A stretch of DNA of 64,000 nt from Gautieria morchelliformis. Lineage: Eukaryota; Basidiomycota; Agaricomycetes; Gomphales; Gomphaceae. Below the pieces are notes generated by a model. The model was not told the origin of the DNA. It was given only the letters and a program-made list of their open reading frames with translations, and did not search any database. Position numbers and translations under genes: made by a program. Each line of letters starts with the position of its first letter. Positions within the stretch are counted from its first letter, which is position 1. This document shows, one piece after another, positions 10,171 to 19,127 of the stretch. The DNA lies in the NCBI GenBank assembly GCA_015179125.1, contig WHVA01000078.1, positions 62,001-126,000 of the forward strand. Direction: 5' to 3'.

Positions 10171-11444
10171 TGTCAAGATGGGTTTTTAGGCGTTAACATC
10201 GTGTATTAGTGAACACAGTGAATGCCCAAATAACTTGTGCGAATAAGTATGCCGTTCGGCAAATGGGTGAACCAATGAATGTTCACAAGGTAAGAGGGTT
10301 TGCCTAAACGGGGCTCACCCTATCTACAGTCGTAGCGAAATAGCCCGTGACTCTTGACGATGTAACGTGCAAGGTCTCATGGAAGGGCTGTCTAAGTCTC
10401 GACAATCCCTTCGCTGGCGAAGGTGTTCCTTCGGAGCCCTTCGCCAACAGCACAGAGAATGGTTCGAAGGCTAAGGTAACGAAGATGAAGTATGAGAACT
10501 CACCAGTGATGCCGAAGTCCTCTGCTAGTCGAAGATGGAAATCTCCAAGAGAAGACTTAAGACGGTGACCACGGCGAGGTTAAAGCTGCACAAGATGAAC
10601 GATGTATGATAATTGAACTGGGGAATATACATGCGAATGTAAACTACTTATATCGAATGCTCGTAAGGTATCAGCGAATAGGAAAGAGGCCGTCACAAGT
10701 CAGGGTTGGATAGGGGTGCGCAGTCATGATACAGCATAGATGAAAGAAACATACAATAGAATGTGAGAAGAGAGAGAATATGAAACGACAGAGAGTAAAG
10801 GTGGCGAAGGCACTTATGGACAAAACCATGTCTTGGGACCCGCATACATGCTACCCTGCACGGACTCTTGGTCTACTGGGTTGATTCCGCACGACCTATG
10901 GAGGAAATGCCCTGCGAACACGCTTTGACCATACGAACGCCCAATGGGGTTGGATTAAGAAGACGATGGGGTTAATGATGAACCATCATGCCGGGTGAAT
11001 GGTATCGATCGTATTTGATGGTGTGCCTGCTGGTGAATGATGCGAGCAGCGAATACCCGTTCGGCAAAATGCAAGGAAGGGTGAACAGAGGTGACATAGG
11101 GGGGGAGAGGTCGAGGTGGAGGGAGAAGCCGAGCGAATACTGAGGAGGAGTAGCGAAAGGGAAAATGGGGATACCAAGGTGCAGGAAGTACACAGGTCAT
11201 GACAATCCAACTATCAGAACACCATCGGGAGAGGGTTGAGCAGAGGAGGTGGTAGACCCAGTGATGACTTGTCAAGTCAGACCAAAGCCGTTGGTCATGC
11301 ATTAACGGTGTGGCGATGGTAATGGGCACGAATCAGCGAACATCAGTTGCTGAACATGACAATGGCGATCGGAACGAACACGGAAATGGGGTGAGAAATG
11401 GCAGGACAGAGCACCTAAGTATGAGGAATAAACGCGTCATGACA
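10171..11444 (-). repeat. 5' LTR of the pol-less gypsy (copy D)
   Basis: A 1274-bp partner of 3843-5117. It ends TCATGACA, followed by the GGTGG duplication. It has a one-base indel and mostly CpG-type substitutions relative to copy C. Confidence 0.9.
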
Positions 11445-11449
11445 GGTGG

Positions 11450-11610
11450 TAGGTTCGGCACAAGCCCCATCTCCGACTCAAAGTTCACGCTCCGCGAGTA
11501 CCTTCGGGAGAAGGTGCTTGTACCAAGATGCCGTGAAACAGGGCCGTCTCTCGCCGCCTCTACCGCCAGCCACACACTCTACCGCTGCACTCATTATAAC
11601 AATATACTAG
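11450..11610 (+). pseudogene. C-terminal fragment of an unnamed repeated gene (plus-strand copy)
   Basis: Directly after the gypsy target duplication a plus-strand frame reads GSAQA ... RRCLYQDA. It is recognisably related to the minus-strand frame at 14872-15043/12317-12394 (GSAQA ... RRGLYQDA). The upstream part (ADGTTV in the other copy) is absent here. I do not recognise the family. Confidence 0.4.
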
Positions 11611-11639
11611 ACAATATGTCTCTTGAGCTCCCTAGCTAG

Positions 11640-12394
11640 TTAGAAATGCTTAATCATTGAGCAACTGTCTTATATCCCATTGGGAATAGTGGGGGTGGGC
11701 ACAATTGCGCTATCTCACTTGTCAACGCGTTACAGACCGCCGCTTGTTGATTTTTAAGGACATCTATAGTTGGGAATGTAGGCCAGATATCCTAAAATTT
11801 TTAGCAGCAAATGGGACAGCTCGATCACTATGATAGTAGTGGTACGAATAAATTGACAGGCACAGTTTCAAACCTTCGGGCAAGGAGAAGAGAAGAGAAA
11901 CAATAATAGCTCAGAATATGAGACTCCCAGATGACTGATGAGAGAGAATATGATCCCAAGCCTGTCCTCTAGAGCATCTTTGCATGATAACAGCAGGATA
12001 TCTCCCCAGCATACCATTTAAAACATGCTTAAAGTCACGTGATGTAACAAACTGTCAACACCGTCGTCTGGAAAAGTGCCTGGTGCTGCGCCCACCGGTC
12101 ACCGAGCAGCAAAATAATTTATTGGATCACTTTAAAGCATACCACAGGTCATTGTTATCATTTTTTTTAAATTATTCTTGAGTGACTGGTTCAACTACGT
12201 GCCTCACAAGCGATTTGTCACTCGTCCCAGAAGGCACATACATCACGACATAATTACATTGATTATTAGCTACTCATACAGGACACGTTGTCAGAATACA
12301 TCTCTGTTACAATAATCTAAAGAAACCTTGATGCGAGAGGTGTTGTGGCCGACGCAGCACCATGAGGAGACGGTCCCCCTAGCGCAGCATCTTG
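11640..12394. other. Intergenic, nothing supported
   Basis: AT-richer sequence without a conserved frame or clear repeat. The only coding trace is the last 26 codons of a minus-strand frame that ends at a TAG at 12317-12319 and is interrupted by the hAT-type element at 12403. Confidence 0.5.
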
Positions 12395-12577
12395 GTACAA
12401 GCTAGGGCTCGGCACCGTCCCCGTATGAGCCGTATATACGGCTGCCGTATTACGGAACTGTACCCGTACCAAAGTTCAACTTGCCTGTTCTGACTGTATT
12501 ACGGTTACGGCACGTATGACCACCGTACGAGGCCGTACGACATACGGCCGTATATACGCAGTGTACGGGTGACGCAG

Positions 12578-13571
12578 TTATGTAAGGTAACTATCCCTCA
12601 AACATTGCCTAATACTGCATAAATACCTGTACGCCAAGTCCATGCTACTAAATACTTCCAACCACACACTTGGCCATCTACCGCGCGCACCTCCCACCGT
12701 CCACTGCTTGCACCCTCTCCTCGAGTACCTCTGCACGTGCCGCATGGACATGCTCCTCATGGAGCTCCTCCCCATGGGCGCGCCTGGCACGGACAGCCTG
12801 GCGAGATATTGGCAGGGGCCGGAGAGGGTGGACAGAGAGCCATGAGCGTGACCATCAACGGTGCCGTACACGTTGATCTCTATTGGTATGCATAATGATG
12901 GCACCTGATGAAGTAGAGGGATTAATGGCCTATCTGGGACCATGCCGTGCAGAACAAGATGTCATAGACGAGGCCAATAATGCTCTGACATTTCCTCTGG
13001 GCAGGCGATTTCTCCAGGTATCTCGACATATTCCAACGTCGGTGCCAAGCCAGACAGTAATACCAAGAGGTAGTATGCCTCACGCTGCACCACAGCAAGA
13101 TCCCAGTGAGCCTTTGGGGTGTGATTACGCCAATAATCGCTGAAGCGGAATGCCACTCGAGTAAGGCCAGTGATCCGATTAAATTCTGGGTTCTGGGTTC
13201 TTTGAAAAATCGTGTCCACCAGTTCAAATGATGTAAGTAAAGGGATCGTAGTCAACGCTTCGACAAATGTCTTGTCCGGACCTGCGGCTTGCTTATAGAT
13301 ACATGTTGTGACGGAGGTCATGTCAGGAAAGGCTTCCCACAGTTCCTTTGCTGCCAGAACTTGATGATCTATCTCACGAGGATATACGCAAACATCCTTG
13401 ATTCCCAGTACTCTGTAAGGCCCTCAGTCAGATGCATGGATGGCTAACAGATACATACTTGATAAAGGACCTAAATTTCTTGTGAATCAAATTTCCTGGC
13501 TTGCGAAGCGTATGATGATATTCTCGAAACAAATGCGGGATGCACTCTGAATGCAGTCGCTTCGATACCTA
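12578..13571 (-). pseudogene. Captured F-box/LRR-like gene fragment inside the hAT-type element
   Basis: Minus strand. One exon (about 13571-13459, HLFREYHHTLRKPG) is joined across a GTATGT...TTACAG intron (13458-13413) to a second exon (from 13412). That exon includes CVYPREIDHQVLAAKELWE, then YWRNHTPKAHWDLAV and LAPTLEYVEIPGE, the style of agaricomycete F-box-associated LRR proteins that act in SCF ubiquitin ligases. The frame meets one TGA at 12962-12964, where CGA is expected (PRL[R]HLVLHG), then continues in frame to about 12578, the later part diverging. The retained intron means the fragment came from genomic DNA rather than a cDNA. The F-box motif itself is not visible, so the family call is moderate. 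Confidence 0.55.
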
Positions 13572-14099
13572 GGATAGTGGCAACAACGGCTTGTGGCGTA
13601 TGGCTGTGTCCGGGGGTAATTGACACTGTCAAGTCAACGTGCTGAGTGACGGACCTGCCGTCAGATAAGTGAGAAATGTTGTCCTAATTCAAAATATCGA
13701 AGTTAGGCGCAGGGGACCTGGCGTTTTCCTCCAAGATATTCAGCAGGCACAAGCAACATGCCGCAGTGCGGGTGAAATCCCGTTCTCGCCGTGTGGGTTG
13801 TATTGACGTTACCATTCAACAAGATGGCTTGCTGAGTATTTGGGATACGATATCACTGCATCGCGTGAGTTTGAAGCAGAAACAATACATACCGAGTCAT
13901 AATGGTCGAGCAGAACTTGCGGTTGGCTGCAGGGAGAGTTGAAGTATTTGACGAGTGACTACTAGGTCTGTAAATACACCTAAGTACCTTGGAAACCCCG
14001 TATGTCCGTACGACGGCCGTATGACTGCTGTATCTGTACCGTCGGGGTTCCAGCAGCCCAATATACGGTACGGATGGGGCCGTAATGTCGCCGTACAAT

Positions 14100-14821
14100 A
14101 GGGCTGATCAGAGTAGAGGATTTGGAGGGGATTTGATGGGGATTTGAGAAATGGATTTGGAGGGCAAATTCATCCAAATCCTCAAATCACCTCCGGGAGG
14201 TGGTTTGGGATTTGTGTGTGGATTTGGATTTGGATTTCGGCCGGCGCCGTCGTGGGCCCTAAACTAGTCCCTCGGGATCTGCCTTTGTGCCTGCAGAAAG
14301 TAACCCGGAAACTGAAGTACTCGCTAAAGTGACTCCATACCGCCGCTACAATCTAGTGGCCTGGTCCAAGGCCATGCCGCCAACCAGTTATGACACCTGT
14401 GCAAACCTTTGAATCTGGTCAATTCAGTAAAAACTCTAACAGATACATAGTTCCATATCTTTTTTTTATTCTTTAGTGTTTCTCTTCTATATTTTTATAT
14501 AAGTTGGAGTTTCTCTTGATCTATGTTATTTGTTATTTTAAGAGGACACCTAAAGGTAAATTAATGCTTTCATATATGTTACTTTGTATTTTTTAGAGAT
14601 ACATTATAGCGCAGAACCTACCTTCGGCTGACAGACCGGCGAGAGCGCCATCCTGCCGTGTCCGGCAACAGCGTTCTCAAATCCTCTCAAATCCAGTTTC
14701 AAAACAGGCTAATCACAGTTAAATCACGATTTCGGGGCATTGTCGGGTGTTCTAAAAAAATCGAAATCCTCCGTCAAATCCTCATCAAATCCTAACCAAA
14801 TCCTCTACTGTGATCAGCCCT
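14100..14821. mobile_element. MITE-like insertion with GATTTGG-rich inverted ends
   Basis: Inverted termini AGGGCTGATCA.AGTAGAGG, continuing with GGATTTGATGGGG-type repeats at both ends. The flanks are AAT (14097-14099 and 14822-14824); because of the palindromic context the duplication could also be read as TA. It interrupts the CCGTAC-rich right arm of the hAT-type element. The interior is non-coding, with a T-rich tract at about 14455-14600. Confidence 0.75.
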
Positions 14822-14871
14822 AATGTACGGCCGTACACGTATACGGTATGGCGCCGAGCCCTAGTACAAGC

Positions 14872-15043
14872 CTCTCCTCTGGAGATGAAGTCGGAGCTTC
14901 AAGGCTTGCGCCGAACCTAGCACGGTGGTACCATCGGCCAAGGCTATATTGAGGACCGCGCGGGCGGCTGTCATGGACCCTGCTTTCGTCTTGACCCGAA
15001 ACCCGTGACAGCCAGCAGGCGTATCCCGGCCTAGCTGCAGCAA
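14872..15043 (-). pseudogene. Unnamed minus-strand reading frame split by the hAT-type element
   Basis: The frame (GFRVKTKAGSM, LADGTTVLGSAQALK, LQRRGLY) reaches the element at 14871 and continues without frame loss at 12394 (QDAALGG) to a TAG at 12317-12319 when the element and one duplication are removed. Relatives lie at 11450 (plus) and 63665-64000 (minus). I do not recognise the protein. Confidence 0.4.
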
Positions 15044-15269
15044 AACTTGAAGTAGCGCAATAACTACTCGTGTCTGGCTCTCTTCCAGCTCTCATGGCCT
15101 CGCGTAACGCCATCGTATGAGGTTCCTACTCCTGGGATGGTTCCGATGGTTCCAGGCGTCACTTGGCGCACAAGCTGCTCGTAATATAACCGTGGTACCG
15201 TCGGCCATGCATATCAACAAGCTGAAAGTGGTCAACAGTTCAATCAGTGGGAGACTTATCGGGCAGGCA
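14921..15269. repeat. Duplicated segment shared with 63665-64000
   Basis: It starts CACGGTGGTACC and runs to GGGCAGGCA. The copy at 63665 matches almost throughout, with two small deletions of about 6-7 nt and a few substitutions. The other copy reaches the window edge, so the full length is unknown. Minus-strand ADGTTV motifs occur twice within it. Confidence 0.9.
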
Positions 15270-16200
15270 CGTAACACACTTCACTCACTCGTCAGGAATT
15301 TCGACGCTGCTGGTCCTGGTTGGTCAATGGACGATCTTGAACCTTTGAACACAGGAGGGAAGCTGGGCACTAGGCCTGTTTATTGCTTGTCGCTTTCAGC
15401 AAAGTCATCTCTTTAACTTTCCAACCATCTTCTGCCAGTTTATGCCTCCCATTGACGGGTTCCACAGCTAGGTCGCCCATTGCCATTGCATACTCTCCCA
15501 AGATCATGGCCGGCTGTCTAATGCCAGAGGTTTAACCTGTGGTCAGATATTCAGCGAACCACAGGTGGAATTATGTTAACATGCTTGTCGAGTGATCATG
15601 TCCCGTCGCCGCGGTCAGTCGTCTCAGTGAAATGTAAGGTATTTGCGGTTTAGCAACTCGCGCCTGATATGTATGTTCAGTACGATACATGGGCCTTTCT
15701 CCAGGCATGGATATCAGGCTAGCGTGCGACACGTCGTGAGCTTTTCAAACACTGTACTTGGAACGGTATGCGATACTTGCCTGTTCACTGTCTCTCCCCG
15801 GCGGAAAGCGGTGAGCACTGCACTTTTCTACACCCAATCTTTCCCAGGTCGTATTCCTGCTGATAACCTGAAGATATCACGGGGAGATCAGCGCTCATAT
15901 TCCATGGAAACTCGTAGACTTTCTCACCGCAGGTCCTCTAGAGAACTTTCCCCGGAAATTTCGTGAAAATACTGCTGTCATCATTGAGTTAAAGTTTACG
16001 AACAGGGTCAGTCCATACCTATACTTGAAGGGGGTATGGTCAGCTGATTTCTATGCGAATCGACGTTCGCGATGAGGTTGTATCTGTGACCCGGCCGTGA
16101 CTCTATTCGAGGTCGAGTAACAATGAAGATAGCATGCACAATAAGCCATTGTTAGTGCCATTTATCGCAGAAGCGCTTTACTCATCGGTGCCACTACATT
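15270..16200. other. Unassigned region with possible gene relic
   Basis: Short plus-strand frames exist (for example at 15855-16065, with SAHIPWKLVDFLTAGPL and FTNRVSPYLYL) that have coding character but no recognisable domain, start or intron plan. No repeats with clear ends were seen. Confidence 0.3.
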
Positions 16201-16249
16201 TCTAAAGGCTGACATCGCGTGTGTTGCAGGCTGGCTCGGACCACCATAT

Positions 16250-16639
16250 CACTCCACGCCACGTCTGTCAGCGCTCTGGCTCTTCTCAAATTACAAGGCA
16301 CGCACGTTAAACAGCTGCCTGACCCGCAGTAGAGCGCTGACGTCGCTAGCCGTCGCATGTCTTGCGGGCTAGCTCGGAGCACCGTATAAGCACGTTCTTC
16401 TGCGAAGTTCTACGTGTCGGGAGTGTCGGATTCGGTTTCTTCAACAAAGGCCTCATCCCAGAATGTCTGGCCTCTGTATCGTAAGGCGTCAGGACCTCCG
16501 GTCCATCGAAATGACGCCTGATCACGTCTTACCCAAATCAGGTCTCAACATCGTGCTCCGATGCCTCGTGGCAACGTGCATATGCACTCTACGCCACGCC
16601 TGTCAGCGCTCTGGCTTCTCTCGAAATTACAAGGCACGT
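16250..16639. repeat. Short direct repeat (~55 bp, two copies)
   Basis: CTCCACGCCACGTCTGTCAG...CAAATTACAAGGCACG (16252-16305) recurs at 16587-16639 with few changes. The function is unknown. Confidence 0.7.
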
Positions 16640-16779
16640 CAGGGTCGCTCAGGTGTAACGTATATAATTCGGGTTTTCTTTCAGTAGCGTCTTTATCCAT
16701 ACACACCCCTCTCCCTCTCCTCCTCTCATTTTTTCTTCTACTGGCTTCCCTCCCTTCCCCAACAGCACCTGCGTCCTGC

Positions 16780-17448
16780 CAAGTTGCCGGTACGTTCATT
16801 CAACGCCCCGTGGGGCGGATTCGTCGTTGGAGGCATCACTGTCAGTGGGCTGGCATGTTCTATACGTATACTTTTTGGCGTGGAAGGGCTCGAACTGATT
16901 GTTGCTCGTCTGCGATCCTTGGTATTCATGCTTCAGCCTGACCCGCATTCTCACTCGTGCCGGCGTGCCAGGCAGCACGCCGGCACGAATGAGAATGCGG
17001 GCTGGGGTGCGGATGCGAGCGCCAGCGCGGAGGCGGGTCCGTCCTCGGATGTCTAAGCGCATTGGAAAAGTGTTGATGACGAAGTGGCTGTAGATTACAA
17101 GCACTCGATTCCATCGACAAGGTCCCCTGGCATTTTGCGCTCTCATGCAAGGTAAGCACTCTTCATCCTTTGCAGCTTCGCCGCTAACCTGCACTCTCCA
17201 GTATCCCATTTCACTTCTCCCTGAAGGATGCTTTGATGTCAGCGACCAAGGGTTTCGGGTGAGGATGCGGGCTGGGGAGCGAGCACGAGCGCAGATGCGG
17301 GTCCGTCCTCCGCGGGGTCTGGCTGGCACGTGGAGGTGGCCATGGACACAGGCGCGGACAGGCAGATGCAGCAGCCCCTCTATGGTGCGTATGCGTACGC
17401 ATACCCTCGCTTCGACGCCCCGTTTACCACAGGTGATTGACACGTCCA
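16780..17448 (+). pseudogene. Gene remnant with duplicated AGWGA..ADAGPSS peptide
   Basis: Two plus-strand stretches encode similar peptides: ENAGWGADASASAEAGPSS (about 16990-17048) and EDAGWGASTSADAGPSS (about 17260-17310). The second continues to PRFDAPFTTGD and a TGA at about 17446-17448. Between them lies DDEVAVDYKHS and a GTAAGC...TCCAG intron-like stretch (about 17151-17201). A TAA follows the first peptide. It looks like a host gene with an internal duplication; the function is not recognised. Confidence 0.35.
16942..17001. repeat. Strong inverted repeat (27-bp arms, 6-nt loop)
   Basis: Arms 16942-16968 and 16975-17001 are complementary except for one C/T difference; the loop is CAGGCA. 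The arm begins CCCGCATTCTCA. The right arm runs into the coding peptide described above, so the hairpin probably arose by an inverted duplication of coding DNA. Confidence 0.9.
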
Positions 17449-17487
17449 CTTTCTAGGCGGGCAGCCCCTTCTCTAGGGCATTTCCAC

Positions 17488-17552
17488 AGGCTCTTGTGAG
17501 TATGCTGGGAAAAACAATTCCTTTGTTTTTCCCAGCATACTCGCAAAAGCCT
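17488..17552. repeat. Strong inverted repeat (29-bp arms, 7-nt loop)
   Basis: Arms 17488-17516 and 17524-17552 pair with two mismatches. The inner 19 bp (GAGTATGCTGGGAAAAACA) are perfect and the loop is ATTCCTT. It could be a transcription-end hairpin, a small foldback element or a small-RNA precursor; the sequence alone does not decide. Confidence 0.9.
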
Positions 17553-17589
17553 ACGTGTTTTTCCTACATGGATTTGTCTTCCGTGATTT

Positions 17590-17863
17590 CATGGATCCCC
17601 GCGAGGATCTGTTCAAGATTGAAGGTCACGAGTGTTATCTATCGATGACGCAGATGATTCTATCGGAGAGGGGGAAATTCGTCTAGTTCTCCGATGGAAT
17701 CACTTACACAGACCCCGGGGCGACCCTCGAAGCATACTATGTGCCGGCGGTGCACGTGCACGGGGCCACGGGGGTTGGCGCCGGCGCGCAGTATGGGCTA
17801 TTGGACATGCTTGGGGCGTGGTGGGGGAGTGGGAGTGGCGGCGGAGAGGGAGGCGCATTATAA
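17590..17863 (+). pseudogene. Unrecognised plus-strand coding remnant
   Basis: The frame REDLFKIEGHECYLSMTQM, then (after a TAG at about 17683) FSDGITYTDPGATLEAYYV and HGATGVGAGAQYGLL, has coding-like composition and ends in glycine-rich sequence. No start or domain is identifiable. It may belong with the remnant upstream. Confidence 0.3.
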
Positions 17864-17899
17864 GCTGCATAAGAGGTACGTGTAGCTGGTGAGTTGCGA

Positions 17900-18690
17900 C
17901 TGTGTGCCTTTTTTTCGTTGCAGTTCTTTTTTGGAGGCTGTGGTGATGCTCGGTCGCGATCGTGTGCGCATGCAGCGGCGAGCGGCGTTTGAGGCGGGTT
18001 TCTGTGTGCCCGGTCGCAGCTGTGGTGTTTCGGCGTTTCAGGCGTGTCCGGCCCACGCAGAGGAATGACATGCGTGCGCCGGTCGCGCCGCGCCTTTGTT
18101 GCCCTGGCTCCTGGGTGTGTTTGGGTTTTTTTTTTTTTGGGATGTGGAGCGGGGAGCGCTAACCGATCTCTTGGGGCTTATGGATGCGGGGCGTGGATGG
18201 TTGAGGCTGAGGTGCAGGCATGCGACGGGAAAGCCCTGGGCGTGTATAGTGTATATATATGGTCCCTGATCACATCTACCGCCGCCAGTTGAAGGAATTC
18301 ATGCAGAGCGAGCGGTAGTCCTTTCAAAGGGATCATTTTTTCTCTGATGAGCGCTATTTTAGGTATATTGTAGAAACCTGGGTGACCTCAATCTGGCTTT
18401 ACAAAAATGATAGATCACATACATACACAAAACTCTCTTGTCGTGGTACACTCATGCATGACTCGGCCGGGTCAAGCTGACAGGACTCATAAAGCTGCTG
18501 CAGCGACAGGGACCTCACATACTTATCGGTAAGGTGAGAATGGCTTACATAGCTGGCCGGCACTACAGTCTACTTGGGTCAGGTTTGGCAAGGCTGAAAG
18601 GCCGTGGCCAAATACTTGCGATGCACGCGTCCCCTCACACGACACGCGCCGCTGTTTGCATTCGAGACGGCGGATGGCAGGCGTGACATT
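17900..18690. other. Unassigned, nothing supported
   Basis: G/T-rich sequence with a T run near 18125-18140, and no frame or repeat I can assign. Confidence 0.4.
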
Positions 18691-18692
18691 TC

Positions 18693-18790
18693 TGCTCGGG
18701 CTTGTCAAAACCTGAGCCGGGCCCTGGAGCCGGATGCACCGACGGCTTGGGCCTCCTGGCTCAAGCCGCGGCCTGGGCCCACTAATGATA
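18693..18790 (-). mobile_element. hAT terminus relic
   Basis: The segment with GCTCGGGCTTGTCAAAACC, GACGGCTTGGGCCT and AAGCCGCGGCCTGGGCC matches the reverse complement of the left end of the hAT at 46856. Its outer end reads GGGCCCACTAATGA instead of GCCCATCACTA. No partner end was found. Confidence 0.6.
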
Positions 18791-19127
18791 CCGCCCTTAT
18801 GTGTTACCTCGACCCAAAACGGGATCATCGGCCGGGCGTTGTTGAAAAGATCCAATGGAGATGACTCGAGGTAATTCGGATTTTCCAGAGAATATTATTG
18901 TCTGCACAGTTGCGGCGCCTGGCAGTGACAAGGCGTGAAGGATATGGTAATCGAATCCACAAACAAATTACAGGAAAAAGGAGCGTCCATGCAATATGTT
19001 CCCATCAGTAGGATGCACTTCTTCCTGCCATCATGTTCATTGCTAACCTAGGCTACTTAATCACATGTCGGTTCCGTCAAACTGATATAAGTGCACTGCG
19101 ACATCTGGACAGCACCACGACAGCGAC

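Larger units (their letters stand above)
3843..11444 (-). mobile_element. Complete LTR-to-LTR gypsy element, pol-less (family 1)
   Basis: Two LTRs of 1275 bp (3843-5117) and 1274 bp (10171-11444) are flanked by the 5-bp target duplication GGTGG (3838-3842 and 11445-11449). A polypurine tract next to the left LTR and a gag frame on the minus strand place the element on the minus strand. The interior holds gag (7929-10123), a 3 x 220-bp tandem repeat, and an oppositely transcribed multi-exon gene (5298-6712). No protease, reverse transcriptase, RNase H or integrase motif was found, so this is a non-autonomous derivative. The LTR pair differs mainly at CpG sites, for example TCGTG/TCATG near the start. 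Confidence 0.9.
12403..14863. mobile_element. Non-autonomous hAT-type element carrying host gene sequence
   Basis: The ends are inverted repeats: TAGGGCTCGGCACC on the left, the complement of GGCGCCGAGCCCTA on the right. The element is flanked by the 8-bp duplication GTACAAGC (12395-12402 and 14864-14871), the hAT hallmark. Both ends carry many copies of CCGTAC/CCGTAT, which look like subterminal transposase-binding repeats. There is no transposase. The cargo is a minus-strand F-box-like gene piece with an intron, and a nested MITE. Confidence 0.85.

Noticed and set aside
15117-15416. Plus-strand frame MRFLLLGWFRWFQ.. as a gene
   Set aside because: It overlaps the duplicated segment whose minus strand carries the repeated ADGTTV frame, and the 63.8-kb copy has an indel that breaks the plus frame.
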